The position numbers and the translations under genes are program-made. Positions 1 through 5,250 of a stretch of DNA of 5,417 nt are shown here, in pieces (position 1 is the stretch's first letter; each line of letters opens with the position of its first letter). The DNA is from an uncultured Clostridia bacterium (GTDB lineage Bacteria > Bacillota > Clostridia > UMGS1883). The DNA lies in assembly GCA_947624455.1 (NCBI GenBank), contig CANQKL010000118.1:1-5417 (forward strand). Direction: 5' to 3'. The notes beneath the pieces are model-generated. The model saw only the letters and a list, made by a program, of their open reading frames with translations, had not been told where the DNA came from and did no database searches.

Positions 1-2474
1 GGGGCAGCCGTGGGTGTCGGGGTCTCCGTGGGGGCCGGGGTCTCCGTAGGAGCCGGCGTCTCCGTGGGAGCCGGGGTCGCTGTGGGCACGGGCGCCAGGA
101 TGGTGAAGGTCTGCTGCACCGAACCGGTGTAAGAGCCGATACCCTTGATGGTCACCGTAGCGATGCCCACGTCGGTGTTGTTCTCGTAGACCACCTCATA
201 GTCGGTGCCGGCCTTCAGGGTCTGCGCGCCGCCGTTGATGGTCACCTTGACGGCAGGCTCGATGGCCTTGCCGGTGTAGGTGTAGGCGGGCTCCACGCCG
301 GTGATCTGCGCATCCGCCAGGTCGCTGCTGGACAGGATGGCATAGGTGGAGAAGTTCTGGGCAGTGAACACTATATTCTCGCCCTCTACCTTGCTGTCCA
401 CGGACTGCTGCGCGCCGCCAACGATGTGGACCAGCTTGACGATGGGACCGGCGTCGCCCTTGGGCAGCTTGATCTCGATGGGCTGCGCCAGATGGGAGAT
501 ATTCGCGTTCGCATTGACCTCTTCGCCCTTCGCGTTCTCGCCCTTGACCGTCATGATGACGCTGATGTCATAGGCGGCGGCAACATCTGTCCCGGTATAG
601 GAAGAATCGGCGATCGTCAGCTGCGTGGAGACGGACATGCTGCCGTCCCTGGTAGAACCGGCGGCATCGTTGATGGCCTGGATGATGGCGTCAGGCACGC
701 CCGCGGGCTTGCCGCCCTTGAGCACGTCCGTCACGATGCTGTCGGCGGAAGCGGCCAGGTTCTTCTCCGCGTTCTCGCCCACCTTGTCGCTGGGCACTTC
801 GGCGCTGGGCTTGGGCAGAGCCAGCTTTGGCAGGGTGTAGGTCTTCTCGGCGGTCTTCTCTATCGTCTCGTCATTCTTGCCGGTGGGGAATTCCGCCTTG
901 AGCGTAACGGTCACCTTGCCCTCTTCGGTGTAGGTGGGTTTGACCTCCTCGCTTTCGGTCTCGTTGATCTCAATGACCTCTCCCTCGATGTCCTTGTCCT
1001 CATTGTCGCAGTGAAGGGTCACCTTCATATCGTCGGGAATGGGCAGCGGCCCCGTCTTGATGGTCCAAGCACCGGGGAAGTCTATAGACCAATTGACATT
1101 GGGCTCGTTTTTGCCGTAATCGTGGCCCAGGGCGGGGATCTTATTTGCAGGACTTTCGAATTTCTCCGTGGTCTCGTTCTGGAAAGTCACCTCAGCTTCA
1201 TAGTGAGAGGTGCCCTCCTCAGTACAAGTGGGAGCTTTATCCTCAACAGCCTTCCCGGCGGCGGTCTTTACGTCTTTGTGGGTCTCATCATTCCCGCAGA
1301 TGCGGGTGGCGGTCAGCTTATCGCCGTCCCACACAGCCGTCGCCTCACCCCAATCATGGCCCAGGGCCTTGGTGGGATCCTTATAAGTATCGGTGTATTC
1401 TTTTTCAAATTCGACCGAAGCCGTACAGACGAGGGAGCTTGCGCTCTCGCAGGTGGCAGCAGTTCCCTCACTTTCCACGACCGCGTCCTTCGTCACGTTG
1501 ACAGCGGTGCACCGCTTGCAGGTCTCGGTGGCCTTGCATGTCTTGTGGTCAGCGCCCCAGGCAAACGTCACCTCGTAATCATGGCCCAGCTCCGGAACCT
1601 CAAACACACTGCTGGTCCCCGTGAACGTCTGCCCTGCTTCTTCGATGGCGGCGGTGTAGGACACCTTGCCAGGCTCAGTGCAGGAAGCACCGGATACGGT
1701 ATTCTTCGTGACGGTAATGGCATCTGCCGGCACAGACTTGCCGCCTTCATACTCCGTGCAGCCATTTTTGCACGTCACCGTGACCTTCACAGCGGCCTTT
1801 TCCCCATCTGTGCCGTCCCAGTCAAAATCTGCAGCCAGAACGTGACCCTTGGCGTCACCATTGGGAACAGACTTTTCGACACCGCACTGGCAGGTGTAGA
1901 TATTTGCACCACCTTCCGTGCAGGTAGGCTCTATCGTTCCGGTGGGCTGCGAGGGGTAAGTATGGTCCGGGCTGTCAATGGCCTTGTCATGGATGACAGT
2001 GAAATCGTCGGAGCTGTAACTGCCTTTGTGGGCTGTATAATCCATAAGGCCCACTTCTGCATTGCTGGCCTTGACCGCCATAGGCGTATTGACCTTGGCG
2101 TCTTGCTTGACCGTGTATGTGACCATAAGAGCCGTCCAGTCAGACCCGCTCACACCACTGGTCGTATTGGTCATCTGCAAAGTCGTTCCGTCAAAGCTGG
2201 CCTTTTCAAAGGTTCCCGCATCGTTCCCCAGAGAGTAGCTCTTATACTGCAACCCATCCGGAGCGACCACAGTAAAGCTGACATTGCCGACCGAAAGGCT
2301 GGTCCCATTCACTACATCAAATGTAAAACTGACGGTATCGTTGGGATGCACGGTCGTACTGCTCGGGGTAACGCGGATAGAAACATTGCCCTCTGCTCCA
2401 CTCGCATACACAGAAACGGTCAACAGCGATAGAATCAGCACAAGAATCGAAACGAATCCCAAGACTTTTTTCAT
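1..2474 (-). CDS. Large secreted modular protein with cohesin-like N-terminus and tandem LGHDY modules (C-terminus outside window)
   Basis: The minus-strand frame starts at ATG 2474-2472 and stays open for 824 codons to the left edge. The start is fixed by AGGAGG eight bases upstream and by a signal peptide (Lys-Lys, hydrophobic core, likely cut after V-Y-A, residue 24). Visible order: cohesin-like beta domain (about 29-150); a short 'TCTEGG...CQCG...GH' unit (171-211); four tandem modules bounded by GH/LGHDY at 210, 297, 372 and 450 and ending near 551; an uncharacterised domain (about 552-715) ending in the NFSTYAI motif common in clostridial surface proteins; an Ig-like repeat (724-793, with YTGKAIEP and GSYTG); then a PAPTET stalk from 796. 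No catalytic domain is seen. It is secreted and probably wall- or surface-attached, but the anchor would lie outside the window. It lies 40 bases downstream of the dockerin gene. Secretion and modular architecture are well supported; function is unknown. Confidence 0.9.
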   Translation of the reverse strand, partial: MKKVLGFVSILVLILSLLTVSVYASGAEGNVSIRVTPSSTTVHPNDTVSFTFDVVNGTSLSVGNVSFTVVAPDGLQYKSYSLGNDAGTFEKASFDGTTLQMTNTTSGVSGSDWTALMVTYTVKQDAKVNTPMAVKASNAEVGLMDYTAHKGSYSSDDFTVIHDKAIDSPDHTYPSQPTGTIEPTCTEGGANIYTCQCGVEKSVPNGDAKGHVLAADFDWDGTDGEKAAVKVTVTCKNGCTEYEGGKSVPADAITVTKNTVSGASCTEPGKVSYTAAIEEAGQTFTGTSSVFEVPELGHDYEVTFAWGADHKTCKATETCKRCTAVNVTKDAVVESEGTAATCESASSLVCTASVEFEKEYTDTYKDPTKALGHDWGEATAVWDGDKLTATRICGNDETHKDVKTAAGKAVEDKAPTCTEEGTSHYEAEVTFQNETTEKFESPANKIPALGHDYGKNEPNVNWSIDFPGAWTIKTGPLPIPDDMKVTLHCDNEDKDIEGEVIEINETESEEVKPTYTEEGKVTVTLKAEFPTGKNDETIEKTAEKTYTLPKLALPKPSAEVPSDKVGENAEKNLAASADSIVTDVLKGGKPAGVPDAIIQAINDAAGSTRDGSMSVSTQLTIADSSYTGTDVAAAYDISVIMTVKGENAKGEEVNANANISHLAQPIEIKLPKGDAGPIVKLVHIVGGAQQSVDSKVEGENIVFTAQNFSTYAILSSSDLADAQITGVEPAYTYTGKAIEPAVKVTINGGAQTLKAGTDYEVVYENNTDVGIATVTIKGIGSYTGSVQQTFTILAPVPTATPAPTETPAPTETPAPTETPTPTAA
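3..92 (-). repeat. 18-bp tandem repeat coding a Pro-Ala-Pro-Thr-Glu-Thr stalk
   Basis: A unit around 'ggtctccgt' recurs with an 18-base period (21, 39, 57, and degenerate at 75). It encodes repeated PAPTET after the Ig-like repeat of the minus-strand gene. Such Pro/Thr stalks usually link modules or span the cell wall. The array runs up to the left edge, so its full copy number is not visible. Confidence 0.8.
822..1847 (-). repeat. Four tandem Cys-containing LGHDY modules (protein repeat)
   Basis: Residues 210-551 divide into four units of about 87, 75, 78 and 100 residues. Each begins with GH or LGHDY/LGHDW, continues with an aromatic strand (FDW, FAW, AVW, NW) and a Cys-bearing segment, and has a 'TCTExG' or variant followed by a Tyr/Val strand ('VSYTAAI', 'SHYEAEV', 'VTVTLKAEF'). 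The last unit has TYTEEG in place of TCTEEG, so it has lost that Cys. Unit 2 carries CKRC at 319-322. The copies are diverged at DNA level, so this is an old protein repeat. I know of no function for the module; it recurs in clostridial surface proteins. Confidence 0.75.
2025..2390 (-). other. Cohesin-like domain of the downstream operon protein
   Basis: Residues about 29-150 directly follow the signal peptide and read as an all-beta domain. A 'TPSSTTVHPNDTVSFTFDV' strand pair is followed by 'GNVSFTVVAPDGLQY', a variable middle, and a late strand 'LMVTYTVKQDAKVNTPMAV'. The order of an early Val-rich strand, a hydrophobic middle and a final 'xFkvK..a..' strand fits the cohesin/carbohydrate-binding superfamily. 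The alternative is a DUF11-type repeat, which also has a 'N..V.....P.GL.Y' core. The dockerin on the neighbouring gene favours cohesin. The assignment is tentative and was made by eye. Confidence 0.45.
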
Positions 2475-2482
2475 GTCTGTTT

Positions 2483-2488
2483 CCTCCT
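2483..2488 (-). promoter_or_regulatory. Ribosome binding site AGGAGG of the cohesin-like gene
   Basis: Reads AGGAGG on the minus strand, eight bases before the ATG at 2474. It is a perfect anti-16S match in the 40-base gap after the dockerin gene stop. The gap holds no terminator-like hairpin, which supports co-transcription. Confidence 0.9.
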
Positions 2489-2514
2489 GTACTCAATAAA
2501 TCTGACTACGTACA

Positions 2515-4800
2515 TCATCCAAGGGTCGAGGTCGTACCGTTTACGTAGTTGAACAGCTTGTTCACGTCCGTCAGGGACACTTCGCCGTCACCGTTGGTAT
2601 CGCCCGCTTCCTTGATGACCTTTGCATTCGGATTGCCATTCACGCTGTTGAACAGTTTGTTTACATCTGTCAGGGTCACTTCGCCGTCACCGTTGGTATC
2701 GCCGGCCTTGACCTCCATCTCTGCATCGCCGGCGGTGCACTGCTCGGTGTAAATACGCACGCCGTTAAGGACTCTGGAGCTCGCCACTTCATAGGTATGT
2801 CCCGTGGCGGGGAGGGTGTGGACCTCGGTGGCCTCGCCGCACTCAGCGCACAGGATGGCCGCCTCGCCTTCGGCGGTGCAGGTGGCGGCTTGGGTCACCG
2901 TCTCCTGTTCTTCGGGGGTGTGGGTGATCACCACGGTGGCGTCCGCAGGGGTCGTGACATCGCCGCATGCGGCGGACACAAACAGCACCTGGGAGCAGCC
3001 CTTCTGCGGGAAGATGGTCAGGTTCAGGCCCTCGGCCTTCGCGGTGAAATTGGGTCCCTCCTTCGTAATCCCATCATCGGCTTTTGTGATCTTATCGCCC
3101 ACGATGGTATACGTCTGCGTCTCGCCCTTGAATGCCGCGGACAGATGCTCCAGGTCCACCGTCGGGGGGACCTTCACGGTCCAGGTGATCGTACCGGTGC
3201 CGCCCACGGGGGTGACGAACAGCGGAATGGTGACGCTCTCAGGCTTGTTGGGGTCCTGACGGATGGTCAGATGGCGCGCGTCGATGTGCATGCCGTTGAT
3301 GGGAGCCGGCGTCGGGGAGGGCTGCGGCGTACCTATCACTTCGTGGGTCCATTGGGCATAGTAGGTCTTGCCGTTTTTGGGCGTATCGCCATATTCGAGT
3401 TTCTCGCCGCCGACAGGAGCAGTATACCAGCCGGTAAAGGTATAGCCGTTGAAGTCGTGGTCCTGCCAATACTTCTCGATGATGGCTTTCTTGGCATCTT
3501 CATCCTTCGCCTCATCCAGCTGCGCCTCGATGGCCTTGCTGTCAATGTTGAAGCCATAGATGATGGAGTCGCCGACGGTGAACTGGCTGCCGCTCTTCCG
3601 GTCACACACCAGGGCGCCGGTCTTGCCGTCAAAGCCGTTATAGTTCAGCTTGTAGGTGATGATCGTGGTACCCGCCAGGCTCGCATTGGGTTCCCAGTAG
3701 GCGTAGAGTGTGGACGCGCCGTCGGGGACATCGTTGCCCTGCTCAACCTTAACGCCGCTGGGGGTGGCTACATACTTCCATCCGTCCTCGAAGGGCTGTT
3801 TGGTCTCAGAGGGCTTCCCAGTGTACCAGCCCTTGAACGTCCATCCTTCGCGCTCCATCTCAAGACTGGCGACCTCGGCGGGCAGCTTGCCGTCAGCCAT
3901 GAGCGCAATGTTGATCCTGGTAACGCCGTTGTTCCAGTCCAGACCAGCGCTCTGATCGGCAGCGCCGCCCCAATCCTTATAGAGCTTCTCGGCAACCTCG
4001 TTGTGCTTGATATAGCCGGGGGTGGCGTCCAGGGTCACGGTGCGGGGGAGTTTCTCCCAGCCGGCCCAGAGGTCGGTCACGCCTTCGGGGACCGGGTCGC
4101 CTTCATCAAGTCCTGCCTGTCCGTGAGCTTCGGCCTTTGCCTTGCTTTCATACCAGCCCAGGAACTTGTAGCCGGCGCGCTCGGGGGTATACCAGCCGGG
4201 GTCGCCCTTGCCCTCCGATCCGGTCTTGGGCAGATTGTCGCCGACCAGCGCCTTCGAAAAACCGTCATAGCCGGCGTGGTCCCCGGTGAAGTAACCGCCG
4301 TTGGCGTGCAGCTTGACAGAGCGGTGGTCCGGCGTGGGGGTGGGCTGCTCCGGTATCTCTGTGGGCAGCGCGGAGGGTTCGGCGCTGTTCTCCGCGGCAG
4401 GCGCCGCAGTGGGCTCCGCAGGCTCCTCCGTGGGCGCAGCAGCGGGCTCCGGGGTGGTCTCGTCCGCCGGTACTTCGTCCGCCGCAGGCGCCGGCTCCGT
4501 CACGGTCTCCGTGGCCTCCGGCGAGGGCTCGGCGGGCTCGGCTGTGGGCTCAGCGGGTTTCTCCGTAGGCTCCGCGGGCTCCTCCGGCGTATCCGCCTGG
4601 GGCGCGGGCTCCACGGGGTCCTCCGCAGGCGCGTCCGCAGGGTCCGCAGCGGGCTCGGCAGGCACCTCCGCAGGGTCCGCAGGCACCTCTGTGGGCTCTG
4701 CCGGCGCCTGCGTGGGGTCCGGGCTCGCCGCCGCGCCGACCACGGTGAACATGGCCAGCAGCATGACCAGCGCCAGTACAAGGCTAAGTACTCTCTTCAT
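2515..4800 (-). CDS. Secreted dockerin protein with acidic stalk and InlB-type repeats
   Basis: 761 residues; ATG at 4800-4798, TGA at 2517-2515. The start is supported by GAAAGGAG seven bases upstream and by a signal peptide (Lys2, Arg3, hydrophobic core, likely cut after A-A-A, residue 25). Order: acidic Pro/Ala/Glu/Thr stalk 26-158; three InlB/Listeria-Bacteroides-like repeats at about 162-249, 254-370 and 381-485, each with a GWY core (215, 324, 457) and a Trp-ending last strand (WAGW, YAYW, YAQW); TPQPSPTPAP linker; Ig-like segment 501-627; 'TCTAEG...CAECG...GH' module 638-668; dockerin 699-755 with two calcium loops. Repeats 2 and 3 are longer than the usual roughly 70 residues. No enzyme or sortase signal is seen, so attachment is presumably through the dockerin binding a cohesin. 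It is the first gene of the apparent operon. Likely role, by inference: adhesin or structural scaffold part at the cell surface. Confidence 0.93.
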   Translation of the reverse strand: MKRVLSLVLALVMLLAMFTVVGAAASPDPTQAPAEPTEVPADPAEVPAEPAADPADAPAEDPVEPAPQADTPEEPAEPTEKPAEPTAEPAEPSPEATETVTEPAPAADEVPADETTPEPAAAPTEEPAEPTAAPAAENSAEPSALPTEIPEQPTPTPDHRSVKLHANGGYFTGDHAGYDGFSKALVGDNLPKTGSEGKGDPGWYTPERAGYKFLGWYESKAKAEAHGQAGLDEGDPVPEGVTDLWAGWEKLPRTVTLDATPGYIKHNEVAEKLYKDWGGAADQSAGLDWNNGVTRINIALMADGKLPAEVASLEMEREGWTFKGWYTGKPSETKQPFEDGWKYVATPSGVKVEQGNDVPDGASTLYAYWEPNASLAGTTIITYKLNYNGFDGKTGALVCDRKSGSQFTVGDSIIYGFNIDSKAIEAQLDEAKDEDAKKAIIEKYWQDHDFNGYTFTGWYTAPVGGEKLEYGDTPKNGKTYYAQWTHEVIGTPQPSPTPAPINGMHIDARHLTIRQDPNKPESVTIPLFVTPVGGTGTITWTVKVPPTVDLEHLSAAFKGETQTYTIVGDKITKADDGITKEGPNFTAKAEGLNLTIFPQKGCSQVLFVSAACGDVTTPADATVVITHTPEEQETVTQAATCTAEGEAAILCAECGEATEVHTLPATGHTYEVASSRVLNGVRIYTEQCTAGDAEMEVKAGDTNGDGEVTLTDVNKLFNSVNGNPNAKVIKEAGDTNGDGEVSLTDVNKLFNYVNGTTSTLG
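2536..2703 (-). other. C-terminal type I-like dockerin domain
   Basis: Residues 700-755 hold two F-hand repeats, GDTNGDGEVTLTDVNKLFN and GDTNGDGEVSLTDVNKLFN. Calcium ligand positions 1, 3, 5, 9 and 12 are D701, N703, D705, T709, D712 and D734, N736, D738, S742, D745. All the classical loop positions are filled, so calcium binding is expected. Positions 10-11, which decide cohesin choice in known dockerins, are Leu-Thr in both halves. Dockerins bind cohesin domains on scaffold proteins; that is the family role. Confidence 0.92.
2548..2703 (-). repeat. Duplicated 57-bp dockerin half-repeats
   Basis: Copies at 2548-2604 and 2647-2703 match at 52 of 57 bases (counted by eye), 99 bases apart. Nearly all differences are silent, and one gives Thr versus Ser at loop position 9. 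The low divergence points to recent duplication or gene conversion between the two halves. Confidence 0.85.
3346..4317 (-). repeat. Three InlB-like (Listeria-Bacteroides) repeats
   Basis: Residues 162-485 of the dockerin protein. Each unit opens with a Val/Tyr strand (VKLHANGGYF, VTLDATPGYI, ITYKLNYNGF), has G-Y/W-x-F-x-GWY in the middle, and closes with a strand ending in Trp. This is the classic pattern of the InlB B-repeat/Flg_new family, a beta-grasp-like extracellular module found in adhesins. Unit 3 carries a charged, probably helical insert near 420-447 (AIEAQLDEAKDEDAKKAIIE). Confidence 0.85.
4327..4725 (-). repeat. Acidic Pro/Ala/Glu/Thr stalk, low complexity
   Basis: Residues 26-158 are almost only Pro, Ala, Glu, Asp, Thr and Ser, with one Lys and no Arg. 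Irregular units such as PAEPTE, PADPAE and PTAEPAE repeat. This is expected to be an extended, highly negative spacer between the signal peptide and the folded modules. The DNA is a degenerate repeat of short GC-rich units, prone to length change. Confidence 0.85.
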
Positions 4801-4807
4801 GTCGCTT

Positions 4808-4815
4808 CTCCTTTC
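4808..4815 (-). promoter_or_regulatory. Ribosome binding site of the dockerin gene
   Basis: Reads GAAAGGAG on the minus strand, seven bases before the ATG at 4800. It supports this start over any internal Met. Confidence 0.88.
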
Positions 4816-4852
4816 ACAAAAGCAAGGGTGGGAACTTCTTTCTCGACAGTCC

Positions 4853-4884
4853 GGCCCGGGGGAGCGAAAACTCCCCGGCGGGCC
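4853..4884. other. GC-rich two-part hairpin near the dockerin gene start
   Basis: GGCCCG (4853-4858) pairs with CGGGCC (4879-4884) and GGGGAG (4859-4864) with CTCCCC (4871-4876). The loop is six bases and a two-base bulge lies on one side. There is no T-run after it on either strand, so it is not a typical terminator. It ends about 38 bases before the ribosome site. Confidence 0.6.
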
Positions 4885-4904
4885 TTCCTGCCGGGATAAA
4901 CAAA

Positions 4905-4943
4905 CGGCAGCGAGGGATAGCTATATCTGTCCCATCACTGCCG
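4905..4943 (+). other. Hairpin with internal loop
   Basis: CGGCAG (4905-4910) pairs with CTGCCG (4938-4943). Inside, GGGATA (4914-4919) pairs with TGTCCC (4928-4933) through one U.G as plus-strand RNA; the minus strand has an A.C mismatch there. Confidence 0.55.
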
Positions 4944-4971
4944 AACAACAGCACATCCGCTCCTTCGCCGA

Positions 4972-4997
4972 TTCGTCCTTGTAAAAACAGGGACGAA
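4972..4997 (+). other. 11-bp hairpin with AAAA loop
   Basis: TTCGTCCTTGT (4972-4982) pairs with ACAGGGACGAA (4987-4997) along its whole length as plus-strand RNA, with one U.G (4979-4990). As minus-strand RNA that pair becomes C.A. The loop is 4983-4986. Confidence 0.6.
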
Positions 4998-5007
4998 CGG
5001 TTATAAT
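4979..5007 (+). promoter_or_regulatory. Possible rightward promoter inside the leader
   Basis: TTGTAA (4979-4984), a 17-base spacer, then a perfect TATAAT (5002-5007). A start near 5014 followed by the hairpin at 5057-5089 would give an RNA of about 85-90 nt antisense to the start of the operon leader. The -35 overlaps the hairpin at 4972-4997. Confidence 0.4.
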
Positions 5008-5056
5008 GAGCGTGGCGCAGAGATTCTGCTGTGTGGGAGTCGGAGCCTCCTGCATA

Positions 5057-5089
5057 GGGGCGTGGGGCGGTGTCAGCGCCTCATGCCCC
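5057..5089 (+). terminator. 13-bp GC-rich hairpin, possible plus-strand terminator
   Basis: Bases 5057-5069 pair without a break with 5077-5089 as plus-strand RNA, including two G.U pairs (5062-5084, 5065-5081), around a 7-base loop. GCC then TTTCGTTT follows, an imperfect U-tract. On the minus strand the same arm has two A.C mismatches and no T-run. It may end a short rightward RNA, or be the 5' stem of the operon leader. Confidence 0.4.
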
Positions 5090-5113
5090 GCCTTTCGTTT
5101 ATCTCGTTCTTCT

Positions 5114-5143
5114 ATTATACAGTATGCGTACCCCCCCGTGCAA
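5114..5143 (-). promoter_or_regulatory. Sigma-A-like promoter for the two-gene operon
   Basis: On the minus strand: TTGCAC (5143-5138), an 18-base spacer, then a perfect TATAAT (5119-5114). The sequence upstream (5150-5200) is very AT-rich, like an UP element. The spacer opens with seven G in a row. It is the best leftward promoter in the gap and faces the dockerin gene. The -35 is only a partial match. Confidence 0.65.
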
Positions 5144-5237
5144 GAGGTTTTTCTGATTTAATAGTTAATTGGTAAATATTACATAAATTAATTGATAATT
5201 GGGGGTGCGGACAAGAAGTTGGACTGAATACGACAGG

Positions 5238-5243
5238 AAAGGA
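5238..5243 (+). promoter_or_regulatory. Ribosome binding site of the transposase ORF
   Basis: AAAGGA seven bases before ATG 5251; supports that start. Confidence 0.7.
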
Positions 5244-5250
5244 TAGGGCG

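Larger units (their letters stand above)
4801..5107 (-). other. Long structured 5' leader of the operon (no gene)
   Basis: If transcription starts about seven bases past the -10 box, near 5107, the mRNA has a leader of about 300 nt before the dockerin gene. No coding frame with a ribosome site is seen in it. It holds four clear hairpins (4853-4884, 4905-4943, 4972-4997, 5057-5089). I compared it by memory with common riboswitch, T-box and ribosomal-leader signatures and recognised none. The RNA may instead, or also, be made from the plus strand. Confidence 0.5.

Noticed and set aside
3..92. CRISPR-like array
   Set aside because: The 18-base units are directly abutting and in frame with the coding sequence; there are no spacers.
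426..2432. 668-codon open frame on the plus strand
   Set aside because: Lies antisense to the minus-strand gene at 2474-1, which has a signal peptide, a perfect ribosome site and recognisable repeated domains. The plus frame shows none of these; its openness is a by-product of GC-rich codon bias on the other strand.
2797..4899. 700-codon open frame on the plus strand
   Set aside because: Antisense shadow of the dockerin gene; its Arg/Leu/Gly-rich end mirrors the Pro/Ala/Glu stalk. No ribosome site or domain pattern.
4301..4984. Plus-strand frame rich in Gly-Ser-Ala repeats, which could be mistaken for a surface protein
   Set aside because: The repeats are the complement of the acidic stalk codons in the dockerin gene. 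There is no signal peptide, and it runs through the ribosome site and leader of the real gene.
4801..5107. Known riboswitch, T-box or 6S RNA in the leader
   Set aside because: I compared by eye with remembered signatures (T-box GGUGGUACCGCG, c-di-GMP-I core, cobalamin box, SRP core) and found no match. Only an Rfam covariance search could settle it.
5165..5220. Promoter for the transposase ORF in the AT-rich stretch
   Set aside because: TTGGTA with GATAAT is 19 bases apart, and TTGATA at 5192 has no -10 at 17-18 bases. Too weak to list.
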